Shown here: positions 8,594 to 19,080 of the stretch, in pieces | Layout: the number at the start of each line of letters is the position of its first letter | Numbering within the stretch: the first letter of the stretch is position 1 | Assembly: GCF_000187245.1 (NCBI RefSeq) | Contig: NC_027865.1 | Location: forward strand, 926,964 to 990,963 | Direction of reading: 5' to 3' | DNA: 64,000 nt | DNA from: Ogataea parapolymorpha DL-1 | Lineage: Eukaryota > Ascomycota > Pichiomycetes > Pichiales > Pichiaceae | Translations under genes and position numbers: made by a program | Notes under the pieces: model-generated | What the model was told of the DNA's origin: nothing | Databases searched by the model: none | What the model saw: the letters and a program-made list of their open reading frames with translations, nothing else

Positions 8594-10552
8594 CTAGCAC
8601 CGTTCAAACACCCGGTACAGGCCCGGTAGGTTGGCGATTTCCACCACGTCCCGCGCGAGCCCTGCGTGGGGGATGAGCCGTTTCTTTAACAGAGGGCAGA
8701 TCGTCGTCTCGAGCACCTCGCCGATATTGTCGTCGTTCTCGCTGGCGGCCGGTACGTATAGCAATGCCAGCTGCTGCAGCAGGCCACCAAGACACTTTTT
8801 CTCATCCTCCCAGTCTAGCTTCGTGCCACTTCTGTACAGGAACAGGGCCAATTTTGAGAGATCCGGCTCGTAGCCCTTCACCAGCAACGGCAGAGTTGCG
8901 ATTTTCGGATTTTGTGCGTCGTCGTCGATCTCAATAGAAAAATATTCCTTGAACATGTCCCTCATCTCTACGAAAATTTGCAAAACCTCGTCCATTTGGT
9001 CGGTGAGCCCGTTTTCCAGCAGCAGGTCTGCAATGCTGACGGGCTGAGAAAGTCGCAAACAGCCGAAGTTGCTGAAATCGGCAAGCCCGATCTGGTAAAA
9101 CAGCTCGTAGCACAGAGCACCGTAGTCCGCAATGTACAGCTTGACGTCATGCTGGAAACACATCAGCCGTTTCAGGGAGTCGACAACGCCGATAAACGTC
9201 AGCTTCGAAAACACCTCCGTTAGTCTGTCGTCTGCCGCCTGCTCCACCTCCTCTTTAAGCTCGAAAATGCTTTTGAGCTTCACTTTTGCGCGCTGTGTGG
9301 GACTAGCCGCGTTATCGACGTTGTCGACGCTGGTTTTTTGGCTCAGGTACGTCGTCAGCGTCGGCTGCGAGAAATCCGTCCGCACCAGCTTGTGTTCACT
9401 CGGTCGCTTGTACTGGCTGAACGACGGCAGCGGCCGTAATTTTTTCGGTGTCGAAATTGCAATGTCCGTGGTGGCAGAACGTTTGGGGCTCGGAAGTAGC
9501 TGCTGGGTCAGAAACGTGCGCGAAACGTCTGTGTTGGCAAGAACTTCCGCAATTTTTTGTGCAACATGGTCAACTATTTCGTCCTCAAACAAAAACCGCA
9601 CCTCCCGTTTCGTGGGATGGACGTTCACATCCACGTTCACCGAGTCCAGCTCCAGCGAAAGATACACAAACGGCTTGTGGCCCTTGGGAAGGAAGGTGCT
9701 GTATGTTTGAGCAATAGCTCTGCGCAGCGGGTCGCAGCTGACGAGACGGCCGTTGATGAAGAAGATCGGCGGCGTGCTCTTCTTGTTGTCGTAGTTGACA
9801 TTGGTGATTAGTCCGGTGCATTTCAAAAGACCATAGTCTGTGTGCGGCTCAACTTCAAGCTCCAGAAGCTGGCTGGCCACGGCAGAGCCGTAGATTGCAC
9901 GCACACGCTCTTTTTGGGACATGCCCGAGCGCAGGGCGATGTCGTTTGCTGCGGTGCCGTACTTCTTGCACGTGAACCCCACGTGCGTTGCGTGGATGGC
10001 ATACTTGCTCACAATGTCAACTATTTTGGCGTACTCCTCGGCTGGCGACCGCAATGAGTGGAGACGGGACGGGAAGTTGTAGAAAAGGTCTTCCACCACT
10101 AGCGTGGTGCCATCTGTGCCGGCGACAGGCTGCGGCTCGGGCGTGCGCGCGTCCAGACGGCCGGCGTCGTAGCGACACTTCCACGCACACGGACTGTCGC
10201 GGGTCTTGGTCACGAGCGACACATGCGCTATGTGGGAGATGCTCGCGAGGGCTTCCCCACGGAAGCCGTATGTGGCAATATGTTGGAGGTCTTCGAACTT
10301 GCGCAATTTGGACGTGGTGAACCGCTCACACACGATTGCGAGGTCGTCCTTCGCGATGCCGACGCCGTTGTCGGTGATCTGCAGCAGCTTGAGCCCGCCC
10401 TCTTTGCACGCGACGTCGATGGAGGTGGCCTGCGCGTCGATCGAGTTTTCCAGCAGCTCCTTGAGCGCGCTGTAAGGGGCAAGAACGATCTCGCCGGCGG
10501 CGATCCGGTTCACGACGGCCTCCTCTAACGGCCTGATGCGCGGAGTAGTCAT
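8594..10552 (-). CDS. MLH1: DNA mismatch repair protein Mlh1
   Basis: Encodes 652 aa, a MutL homologue that with Pms1 or Mlh3 acts after MutS recognition. The N-terminal GHKL ATPase shows KELLENSIDA (31-40), DNGVGI (61-66) and GFRGEAL (97-103). A variable, proline/serine-rich linker follows (about 340-430), then the C-terminal dimerisation domain ending in the Mlh1-specific FERC tetrapeptide at 649-652. The linker is short: S. cerevisiae Mlh1 is over 100 residues longer. Motif I reads IAAGEIVLAPYSALKE, slightly divergent from the common IAAGEVI-P form. Stops of MLH1 and MME1 are 39 bp apart. Confidence 0.96.
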   Translation of the reverse strand: MTTPRIRPLEEAVVNRIAAGEIVLAPYSALKELLENSIDAQATSIDVACKEGGLKLLQITDNGVGIAKDDLAIVCERFTTSKLRKFEDLQHIATYGFRGEALASISHIAHVSLVTKTRDSPCAWKCRYDAGRLDARTPEPQPVAGTDGTTLVVEDLFYNFPSRLHSLRSPAEEYAKIVDIVSKYAIHATHVGFTCKKYGTAANDIALRSGMSQKERVRAIYGSAVASQLLELEVEPHTDYGLLKCTGLITNVNYDNKKSTPPIFFINGRLVSCDPLRRAIAQTYSTFLPKGHKPFVYLSLELDSVNVDVNVHPTKREVRFLFEDEIVDHVAQKIAEVLANTDVSRTFLTQQLLPSPKRSATTDIAISTPKKLRPLPSFSQYKRPSEHKLVRTDFSQPTLTTYLSQKTSVDNVDNAASPTQRAKVKLKSIFELKEEVEQAADDRLTEVFSKLTFIGVVDSLKRLMCFQHDVKLYIADYGALCYELFYQIGLADFSNFGCLRLSQPVSIADLLLENGLTDQMDEVLQIFVEMRDMFKEYFSIEIDDDAQNPKIATLPLLVKGYEPDLSKLALFLYRSGTKLDWEDEKKCLGGLLQQLALLYVPAASENDDNIGEVLETTICPLLKKRLIPHAGLARDVVEIANLPGLYRVFERC

Positions 10553-10976
10553 AGATGCGTAATAAACTTTTTTTAATTATTTACGCGAGCCCAAGTCGAT
10601 CGGCTCTGTATCGTCGCACGGCCCGCATCGCCAACAGTGGCGCCACCCGCTGGCATTGCAAAGGACTAAGAAAGTGCTAGGCCGTTCTTTTTGTTCGCTG
10701 GAGCTATTATCAAGCGTCTGCAACAAAGAACACCTCTGTCTGGCCCTGTACGCACTTCACCAAACGTCACCAAAAGTTCCGAGTTGGGTAATAGTTGCAT
10801 GATGGTCCTTTTTAAAAATTTGCAACAGAGTGTTGTTTACTAATATTTGCCATCAGGTGCAATATTAACGCGAGCACGCCTAATAGCCTCGAGTCTGGTT
10901 AGCTGATCGGTCACTCGAAAGGTCTGTGTAAAATTCCATATTAGTTTGGTTGCTTTCGCTTGGTCATTACGTCATT
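10553..10976. promoter_or_regulatory. Divergent promoter region MLH1 / SKO1-like
   Basis: A 424-bp non-coding spacer between two divergent genes. No RNA gene is visible. ACGCGA hexamers occur near 10583 and 10869; they resemble part of the cell-cycle MCB element ACGCGT but are not full matches. The side near the bZIP gene is AT-rich and ends in a CRE-like octamer. Confidence 0.6.
10967..10974 (+). promoter_or_regulatory. CRE-like octamer TTACGTCA at the bZIP start codon
   Basis: TTACGTCA fits the ATF/CREB/Sko1 consensus TKACGTMA and lies 2 bp before the ATG of the bZIP gene. If bound by its own product it would be a negative-feedback site, but its position within the likely 5' leader makes this uncertain. 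Confidence 0.35.
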
Positions 10977-12113
10977 ATGACATCACTGCAAACTGAGGCC
11001 AAGGCATCCTCTGTGGGGTCACCCACGTCAAACGGGTCCGGATCCACGTCCGGCAGAAAGACGCTCGATTTGGAGCCAAACCCTTTTGAGCAATCATTTG
11101 CTGGCCCCACGGAACAGGGCTCGTTGGCAAAGCCGAAACAAGCAAACCGCAAGGATCCCAAGCTCCACACCGCCACCTCCCCTCCGGTGCTGACGCCGGG
11201 AGGCACCCGACGTACCACCACCTCCAACATGCTGCCCCCGCTACCAGGAATCATGTCACCCGGTGCGCCCTCTATTCCCGGCACCCCGGGCATGTGGTCC
11301 AGCATGTTCCAGGGCCCGTCCCAGCAAATGTTGCCATTTGCGTACCCAGTGGGGCCATCTGCAAATACAGGGTCTAATGGGGCACCGCCTACGTCATCTC
11401 AGCAACAACAGATGTACAACCAGATTATTGCTAACGCGAAAAGAACAGGTCTCACTCCAAACGAGAGCTCATTGCGAACAGGGCTCACCCCAGGAAGTAA
11501 CAACACTCTCGCAAACCACAACTATAACATGCTCATGTCGTCAGGTCCCTTCACACCTGGCGGTCTCTCATTCCTAAACATGCCCCCGGTAAAAACTGAG
11601 GACAAGCATGAACCACACGAGCCAGCTTCGCATGCCGCACCGTCTGCTCCCGCACCTGCCGCCACAGCCGCACCAGAGACGGCTGAGCCGAAACCAAAGA
11701 AACCAAAGACGAAGAAGACCAAGGAGTCCGCAGAACCCGCCTCTGAAAATGGCTCCAAGAACGACAGCCAGGACGAGGAAAAGAGAAAAAGCTTCCTGGA
11801 AAGAAACAGAATCGCTGCGTCCAAGTGCAGACAGCGAAAAAAACAGATGGTGCAGAAGATGCAACAGGAACTCAACTTCTATTCTGCGCAGTACGACACG
11901 CTGACCCAGCAGGTCGCCGCCCTGCAGGACCAGGTCAAGACGCTGCACTCCATACTGTACAGCCACAAGGACTGCCCGACGCTGACGGAACAGATGGGCG
12001 GCGTCGAGAATACCAACAACGTGCTCGGGGCGTTTGCGCCGGTCCACTTGGTGCCAGCGGTGCCGCAAATGATGCTCGTACAAGATACCTCTCGACAGGA
12101 GGGCCCCAAGTGA
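10977..12113 (+). CDS. SKO1: bZIP transcription factor, Sko1/Atf1-like
   Basis: Encodes 378 aa. The ATG at 10977 is used; the frame continues upstream only to TTG. Near the N-terminus LEPNPFEQSFA (32-42) matches the stress-response segment shared by fungal Atf1/Sko1 proteins. A Pro/Ser/Thr-rich middle and a Lys-Pro-rich linker (KPKKPKTKKTK) lead to a bZIP beginning near 269: FLERNRIAASKCRQRKKQ is the CREB/ATF basic region (Asn277), followed by a leucine-zipper-like helix to about 330. Sko1 acts below the Hog1 kinase in osmotic and oxidative stress. Synteny supports the name: FMP41 follows in tandem exactly as in S. cerevisiae (YNL167C then YNL168C). Confidence 0.85.
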   Translation: MTSLQTEAKASSVGSPTSNGSGSTSGRKTLDLEPNPFEQSFAGPTEQGSLAKPKQANRKDPKLHTATSPPVLTPGGTRRTTTSNMLPPLPGIMSPGAPSIPGTPGMWSSMFQGPSQQMLPFAYPVGPSANTGSNGAPPTSSQQQQMYNQIIANAKRTGLTPNESSLRTGLTPGSNNTLANHNYNMLMSSGPFTPGGLSFLNMPPVKTEDKHEPHEPASHAAPSAPAPAATAAPETAEPKPKKPKTKKTKESAEPASENGSKNDSQDEEKRKSFLERNRIAASKCRQRKKQMVQKMQQELNFYSAQYDTLTQQVAALQDQVKTLHSILYSHKDCPTLTEQMGGVENTNNVLGAFAPVHLVPAVPQMMLVQDTSRQEGPK

Positions 12114-12194
12114 GCGCGACACCCGTGCACCAGAAGGCGGTAAAAAAACCTATTTTTTTCGAAACCACCATCCACCTCCTTCTTATCGCTAGAA

Positions 12195-12899
12195 ATGTCG
12201 TTTAGCTACGTGAAGAACGCGGGCAAGTTTTTGTGCATTGGCCGCAACTACCTGGCCCACATCAAGGAGCTGAACAATGCCAAACCGTCCGAGCCGTTTT
12301 TTTTCCTCAAGCCAAAGTCGTCTGTGCTTCTTCCTAAACAGGGGCCGGTGCTAGTGCCTCGAGGCACCATTGTCCACCACGAGGTGGAGCTGGCCTGTGT
12401 TGTGGGCAAGACTCTCAGAGACCTTGACCCTGCTAGCTTCACGCCCTCGGACGCCCTAGATGCCATCAAGGGTTACGCCCTGGCAATTGACATGTCTGCA
12501 AGAAACGTCCAGGACGAGATGAAGAAGAAGGGGCTTCCCTGGACGATTCCAAAAGGGTTCGATACATTTTTGCCCTTATCTGGCTTCATAGGCAAAGACC
12601 AAATTGCAGACCCATACAACGTGGAGCTGAATCTGACGGTGAATGGCCAGACTCGTCAAAAAGACATGACAAATCTGATGATATTCCCTATCCACCGCAT
12701 TCTGACCACAATGTCGTCAATCATGACCATCGAGGAGGGCGATGTGATCCTCACAGGCACGCCAAAGGGCGTTGGGTCAATAGTTCCAGGAGACAAAATC
12801 GAGGCCTGGGCCGAGGTTGACGGCAAAAGATTACCGGAAAGTGTTTTGGAGTTGGACGTGGCCGAGAAGCCTGGCCCGTATTTCTACCAAGCTAAATAA
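12195..12899 (+). CDS. FMP41: Fumarylacetoacetate-hydrolase-family protein Fmp41 (FAHD1-like)
   Basis: Encodes 234 aa of the FAH fold. FAHD1-type members are acylpyruvases and oxaloacetate decarboxylases or tautomerases in mitochondria. Metal ligands are visible as HHEVE (Glu63 and Glu65) and Asp99, with the catalytic-lid lysine near 120 and the conserved VILTGTPKGVG block (about 191-201). The start CIGRNYLAHIKELNN closely matches S. cerevisiae YNL168C. Length is that of single-domain FAH proteins. It is convergent with the aminotransferase gene, with only 19 bp between stops. The exact reaction in yeast is not established by sequence. Confidence 0.92.
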   Translation: MSFSYVKNAGKFLCIGRNYLAHIKELNNAKPSEPFFFLKPKSSVLLPKQGPVLVPRGTIVHHEVELACVVGKTLRDLDPASFTPSDALDAIKGYALAIDMSARNVQDEMKKKGLPWTIPKGFDTFLPLSGFIGKDQIADPYNVELNLTVNGQTRQKDMTNLMIFPIHRILTTMSSIMTIEEGDVILTGTPKGVGSIVPGDKIEAWAEVDGKRLPESVLELDVAEKPGPYFYQAK

Positions 12900-12918
12900 T
12901 GTAACTGTATATCAAAAT

Positions 12919-14259
12919 CTAGTGTCCTAGAAAATGAAAGTCGCTGACTCCTGGGATATCCTGGGGCTGTAGCTTCAGCAGCGTCTGGCAGCATTGCTCA
13001 AACGACGAGATCATTGCGTCGATTTGGTCTCTTGTCACCGTGAGAGGGGGACAAAACCTGACCGTTCTGTCGTGAACCTGTTTGCAGGCAATGCCCATTG
13101 CGCGCATGAACATACACACGTGCCAGACGGACATGCTGTTCTGCGCTAGTAGCTCGACGTTGATGTCGACACCCGCAATCAGACCAACACCTCGCACCTG
13201 CTCGATGAGGTCGTACATGCAGCTGAGTCTTGCGAGCTCGGCGAGCATGTGGGGGCCCTGCTCGGCCACGTTGGCACCAAGATTCTCCTCTTCGTACACT
13301 TTGAGGGCCGCCAGTGTGGCAGCACACGCGATGGGCGAGCCGCTATAAGTGGCTCCGTGGGAGTTGGGAGCAATGGAGTCCATGATCTCACTGGAGCTGC
13401 ACACGACAGAGCACGGGTACAGGCCGCCGGAAATGGATTTAGCAGTGATGAGCACGTCCGGCTTTGATTTGCTCGTGTTTTCGTATCCCCACCGTTTAGT
13501 CCCGCAGCGATACGACCCCATCTGCACCTCGTCAGCACACCAGAGTATATTGTACTTATCGCATAGTGCTCTCACGCCGTCCAGATAGCCTGGATTAGGT
13601 GGGAAGATTCCGGCCTCACCCTGGATACTTTCGATAATTATTCCTGCGATTTTGTCTCCTTCCAGCTCGAAACACTCCTCGAGTGCTTCCAAATCGTTGA
13701 AAGGTAGCAGTTTCCCGTCGCCATATGCGGGACCCACTTTGGGGACAAACGGTCCGTAATTGACGCGTGCGGTCGGATTGGTAGAGCCGGAAGTAACGCC
13801 GAGCAGCCTGCCGTGGTAGTTTTTGGCCACCATCATCACCTTGGCCTCGTCTTGAGGAATCTTTTTTTTCACGTACCCCCACGCACGACACAGCTTGATG
13901 GCAAACTCAACGGCCTCCCCACCTCCGTTTAGCGTAAGCACGCGTTCAAAGCCAAAAGCCTTGCAAACTTCTTCACAGAATTGGGCATACAGCGAGTGTG
14001 TAAAGCCGCGTCCGACCAGGGAGCATTTTTCGTACTGGGCCCTAACGGCCTCCAGAATTTTGGGGTGGTTGTGGCCGGTGTTGACGGCCGAATAAGCGGC
14101 CCCAAAATCCAGGTACTCGTTTCCATCGACGTCGGTCACGTGGATGCCAGAGGCAGTGTCAAAGACGATCGGGACAGGAGTGTAGTTATGGGCCGAGTAG
14201 GTGCGCTCTTTCAGGAGCAATTCGAGCGATTTTGGCGACGCAGTGATCTTGAATGTCAT
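12919..14259 (-). CDS. Class III PLP aminotransferase, ornithine-aminotransferase-like
   Basis: Encodes 446 aa from the ATG at 14259 (the frame runs upstream to a TTG, but the leader there is purine-rich and non-conserved). The opening YSAHNYTPVPIVF and YLDFGAAYSAVNTGHNHP are ornithine aminotransferase (Car2) signatures; the Schiff-base lysine is in ITAKSISGG (Lys274) with the PLP aspartate in CADEVQ (Asp243). Several normally invariant Car2 motifs are altered: NGGGEA for NTGAEA, ESIQGEAG for EPIQGEAG, DEVQMGSYRCG for DEVQTGxGRTG and ATYSGSPIA for STYGGNPLA. It may be a diverged Car2 or a paralogue with another amino substrate, so no symbol is given. It is divergent from RVB1. Confidence 0.85.
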   Translation of the reverse strand: MTFKITASPKSLELLLKERTYSAHNYTPVPIVFDTASGIHVTDVDGNEYLDFGAAYSAVNTGHNHPKILEAVRAQYEKCSLVGRGFTHSLYAQFCEEVCKAFGFERVLTLNGGGEAVEFAIKLCRAWGYVKKKIPQDEAKVMMVAKNYHGRLLGVTSGSTNPTARVNYGPFVPKVGPAYGDGKLLPFNDLEALEECFELEGDKIAGIIIESIQGEAGIFPPNPGYLDGVRALCDKYNILWCADEVQMGSYRCGTKRWGYENTSKSKPDVLITAKSISGGLYPCSVVCSSSEIMDSIAPNSHGATYSGSPIACAATLAALKVYEEENLGANVAEQGPHMLAELARLSCMYDLIEQVRGVGLIAGVDINVELLAQNSMSVWHVCMFMRAMGIACKQVHDRTVRFCPPLTVTRDQIDAMISSFEQCCQTLLKLQPQDIPGVSDFHFLGH

Positions 14260-14461
14260 TGAGGAAAAAGAGGAACAAGAGAGGGGGGAGAGGATGGAAG
14301 ACTCATTTATAGAATACAGATCTCTTATCAAATGCTACTGCCCCATTAAGAAAGTTCCGATCTGATGATTAATGATTGGTAGGGTAAGCAGGCCAAGGGC
14401 AAGAAGAAAAATATACAAGTCTGGCTGTGCAGCGACTTTGCAAGTATTAAAATTTTCTTGA

Positions 14462-15868
<1,407 letters not shown>

Positions 15869-15870
15869 GG

Positions 15871-17832
15871 TTAGAGCTGCTTGCCCAGCTCTGAGCACTC
15901 TTTTAAGAACTTTTCTGCCGTGACGATTTCTGTAGACCCGTAGCACACCAGTTTCTGTGGTGCCCCGGAGATCCCTGCGGTTTCATTCACGCGGTTGCAC
16001 CAGTCTTGCAAGTTGGAATATTCGAGGTAGTTGCACCCGCCAACAATGAACACCATGGCCTCGTTGTAGCTGGACCTTTTTGGAGGCTTTGAGTGCGAGC
16101 CTCTGGTGAGATTAGGGTCGAAATATAAATAGTCGTCGGTCATTTTAAGTGACTCCTGGTTCGCATTGGCGGGACTCATGATGGACTCGACTATGTTGGT
16201 CACCGGAAGATTTTTCTTTTCTGGTAACAGATTTTTGAGTCCCGAAATCAGGCTTCCGAATCCCTCGCTCAGCTTGGACGATCCTTCTGTCAAACCCATT
16301 AATTTAGACGACAAATTACTGAACAGGGCGCCTTTGTTACCGCTGCTTGCCGAGGATTCGGTGTTCAGATAAGCCTCACTGAGGTTCATCGACGACAGCT
16401 TTGTAAGCTCCTTGACCTGCTTGATGTACTTGAGAGGAGTTAGGTCGCAATGAAGTTCCTCCAATGCTTTCTCACACTCGTCACAGAACGATTTTGGAAG
16501 GTCTGAGGTCAATGTGAGCATGATGTAGGTTCGCAACTTGTCCTCATGATTGTCACTTTTCGTCTGTGCTTTGAGAAGCTCCAGGAACCGTTTTTGTGTG
16601 GCTGGATTACCCACGTTCTGCTCAACTTCGAAGAAAGCATCCAGATTCTTCGAGTCGAGCTCCTTGATCAGTTCGGTGAGTACTGTCATATGCATATCGA
16701 TGATATTTTTGCGCTGCGTGAGCTCCGGAAGCGCCTTGATCGCTTCCTGGATGTGCAGAGTGTCTCTCTGGTCGGACGGGTCGATCTCCTTAATGGACGA
16801 GTACCCTGTCTTCGCAGTGATCTCGCGGGCCTCCTTGGTGTATTTAGACAGCTCGCTTTCGACGTTTTCGACGGCATCAGGGAACGGAAGCGAGGCGTTG
16901 TCGTTCCAGAAGAAATCCTTTGGATCGATGTCCAAGCGCTTGATCTCGGTCTTATCCCCGGCAAGAGTTTTTCTAATCTCAATGGTGTTCCTGTCTAGCT
17001 TGAACACGTCGCTCACCATGCACTGGTAAATCCAGGAGTGCGCAAACATAGAGGCCAGGTCTATGTTTCTGTCTAACAAAACCAGCACCATTCTATCTGC
17101 GGTGGAGTGCTGCAACGACGTGGACGCGCCTTGGCGGGTGTTTATCACGTGGTCTCGCAGTTTCTGGTCCAGTCGCTGCGAAATGAGCTCTGCGGGGCCG
17201 CCTCTATTGGATCTAATGATAGGCACCGAGCCCATCGTCAGCACGGCCGCAAACAGCCCGTTAGCAATTCTGTCTGCTATGGAGGTAATGTCGGACTCAG
17301 TTGTCTTTGGGTTGTTGAACTGAGAGTACACGTTGGGCAAATCCAGCGAAAACAGATTTGGCTCGGTAACCACAAAGTCCAGGTACTGGTCGAACACCTG
17401 TTTGATTCTGCCCGCCTTTCCGCTCAAAGCCACCTTTTTTGCAAACTCTTCCAGGAGCGACCGGCTCAGACTGGAGGTGAAATTGACGTAGTAGTCGGCA
17501 TAGTGCTCATTTTCGAGATCGGTAATGATTCGAGCAATATTCTCGGCAGACGGCTCCACAAAGTAGATCACCGGCACGTCGGGCAGCGCCGCGCGCTTCT
17601 GTGTAATTAGTGAGTGCATCGTAATGCCGTATTCCAGCAAATCGTTGACTCTAAGCACCGACGAGACAATTGCCGTCGACCTCTGGTCCAGCACCAGAAC
17701 CTTCCAAACAAGCTCCTCCTCATTCGTGGACGACACCAGGTCGATGTCGGACCTCACGTTCAAGTGGAGCATGCGCTTGAGGTTCGCAATCTGTCTCTCT
17801 CGGAGACTGCTGGGGGCCGTTTCCAAAGACAT
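15871..17832 (-). CDS. SLY1: Sec1/Munc18 protein Sly1
   Basis: Encodes 653 aa. Sly1 is the SM protein that binds the syntaxin Sed5 and promotes ER-Golgi SNARE assembly. Recognisable are the N-terminal block LRERQIANLKRMLHLN, VWKVLVLDQRSTAIVSSVLRVNDL, the domain-3a region with FAHSWIYQCMVSDVF, and the C-terminal block VFIVGGCNYLEYSNLQDW. Length matches the family. MAP1 lies upstream on the same strand with only 61 bp between the MAP1 stop and the SLY1 ATG, so the SLY1 promoter must be very small or overlap MAP1. Confidence 0.96.
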   Translation of the reverse strand: MSLETAPSSLRERQIANLKRMLHLNVRSDIDLVSSTNEEELVWKVLVLDQRSTAIVSSVLRVNDLLEYGITMHSLITQKRAALPDVPVIYFVEPSAENIARIITDLENEHYADYYVNFTSSLSRSLLEEFAKKVALSGKAGRIKQVFDQYLDFVVTEPNLFSLDLPNVYSQFNNPKTTESDITSIADRIANGLFAAVLTMGSVPIIRSNRGGPAELISQRLDQKLRDHVINTRQGASTSLQHSTADRMVLVLLDRNIDLASMFAHSWIYQCMVSDVFKLDRNTIEIRKTLAGDKTEIKRLDIDPKDFFWNDNASLPFPDAVENVESELSKYTKEAREITAKTGYSSIKEIDPSDQRDTLHIQEAIKALPELTQRKNIIDMHMTVLTELIKELDSKNLDAFFEVEQNVGNPATQKRFLELLKAQTKSDNHEDKLRTYIMLTLTSDLPKSFCDECEKALEELHCDLTPLKYIKQVKELTKLSSMNLSEAYLNTESSASSGNKGALFSNLSSKLMGLTEGSSKLSEGFGSLISGLKNLLPEKKNLPVTNIVESIMSPANANQESLKMTDDYLYFDPNLTRGSHSKPPKRSSYNEAMVFIVGGCNYLEYSNLQDWCNRVNETAGISGAPQKLVCYGSTEIVTAEKFLKECSELGKQL

Positions 17833-17893
17833 GGTTTGTTGTTAATTTTAAAAAAGCTTGGTGCAAGGATTAAGATTAAACTAACTAGTACAT

Positions 17894-19027
17894 CTATATT
17901 CTGGGGACGGGGCCACCAGGAGACTTTTTTGTGCGAGCGGTCAGAACCTCTACGCCGTCCTCGGTGACCAGCAGCGTGTGTTCAAATTGCGCGCTTGGTT
18001 TTCCGTCCGCGGTCGCGGCGGTCCAGTTGTCCGGCCACATGATGTCTCTATAAGTGCCCATGTTGATCATCGGCTCTATGGTGAATGTTATTCCCTTCTT
18101 GCAAGTGCCGACACCCTTGTTCTTGGCGTAGTGCAGCACGTCGGGCTGGCAGTGGAACAGAGTGTTGATTCCGTGGCCACAGTACGTTCTCACCACCGAA
18201 AGACCGTGCTTGGTAGCATGCTCCTCTATCACGTTGCCGATCTGTCTGAACGGCAGTCCAGGCTTAACCAGAGCAATCGCCTTGTCCAGACACTCTCTGG
18301 TGGTCTCGACCAAATTCACAAGCTCCGGGTTCGTCCTGGCTTTTTCTCCAACGTAGTACGTCTCGTTCAGATCGGCATGGAAGCCATTCTTGTAGATAGA
18401 AATGTCAAGGTTCACGATGTCGCCGTCCTCCAACGGTCTCTTGTCGGGGATGCCGTGACAAATGACCTCGTTCACAGACGTGCACACTGATTTCGGATAG
18501 TTGTAGTAGTTGTATGGCGACGGATAAGCTCTTCTCTTGAGCGTTTCCTCGTGGACAATACGGTCAATCTCGTCTGTGGTGATTCCAGGCCGAATATGGG
18601 CGGCTGCTGCGTCCAGAACCTCTCTGCCCAACTGGTTGACTATACGCATCTGTCGGATCTCATCCTCGTTGAGCACCCGGATCTGGTTTGTCTTGTCGTT
18701 CTTGATCTCGCTAAGGGGCTTTCCATTCTGGGCGTAGTCTGGTTTTTGAATCTTGTCTGGGATTCCTCTTGGCGGCGATAGAGGATAGGCGGGTCTCAGA
18801 GGGCCCGTGTACTCAAAGTTGGGAAACGGATCGTACACATCGACACCCTCTTTAGGATGAATAGCTTTGTGGATGTGGAAACTTCTTCTGTAGCATCCTG
18901 AATTGCAGAAATACATGGTGAGTCCGGCTTTTAAACAGATCGGACACTTCAGGTTCGAATTCGTCTCCTTGCCGCAATCTGGCGCGGCACAGCGTCTGGT
19001 TTCTTGTTCAGATGGAGCGGGATTCAT
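17894..19027 (-). CDS. MAP1: Methionine aminopeptidase 1
   Basis: Encodes 377 aa, the cytosolic enzyme removing initiator methionine from nascent chains. The N-terminal ribosome-binding zinc fingers (about 13-60) show the C-x4-C, C-x2-C and C-x3-C pairs with paired histidines (HIHKAIH). The catalytic pita-bread domain has HGIPDKRPLEDGDIVNLDIS (His and first Asp), FHADLNETYYVG (second Asp), CGHGI, TIEPM and QFEHTLL, giving all five metal ligands. The start is fixed by the finger domain. It is divergent from RRP7 with only 53 bp between the two ATGs. Confidence 0.97.
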   Translation of the reverse strand: MNPAPSEQETRRCAAPDCGKETNSNLKCPICLKAGLTMYFCNSGCYRRSFHIHKAIHPKEGVDVYDPFPNFEYTGPLRPAYPLSPPRGIPDKIQKPDYAQNGKPLSEIKNDKTNQIRVLNEDEIRQMRIVNQLGREVLDAAAAHIRPGITTDEIDRIVHEETLKRRAYPSPYNYYNYPKSVCTSVNEVICHGIPDKRPLEDGDIVNLDISIYKNGFHADLNETYYVGEKARTNPELVNLVETTRECLDKAIALVKPGLPFRQIGNVIEEHATKHGLSVVRTYCGHGINTLFHCQPDVLHYAKNKGVGTCKKGITFTIEPMINMGTYRDIMWPDNWTAATADGKPSAQFEHTLLVTEDGVEVLTARTKKSPGGPVPRI

Positions 19028-19080
19028 CGGTAAGAATATTTATTTTGTGGAAGAAAAAAATATTTTGAAAATTTTGTTTT
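19028..19080. promoter_or_regulatory. 53-bp bidirectional promoter between MAP1 and RRP7
   Basis: The two start codons face away from each other across 53 bp made almost wholly of A and T, including T-rich and A-rich tracts and one TGTGG. Both starts are anchored by conserved N-termini, so the spacer cannot be enlarged by moving a start far inward. It must carry both 5' leaders and initiation sequences, or promoter elements lie inside the coding regions. Confidence 0.7.
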
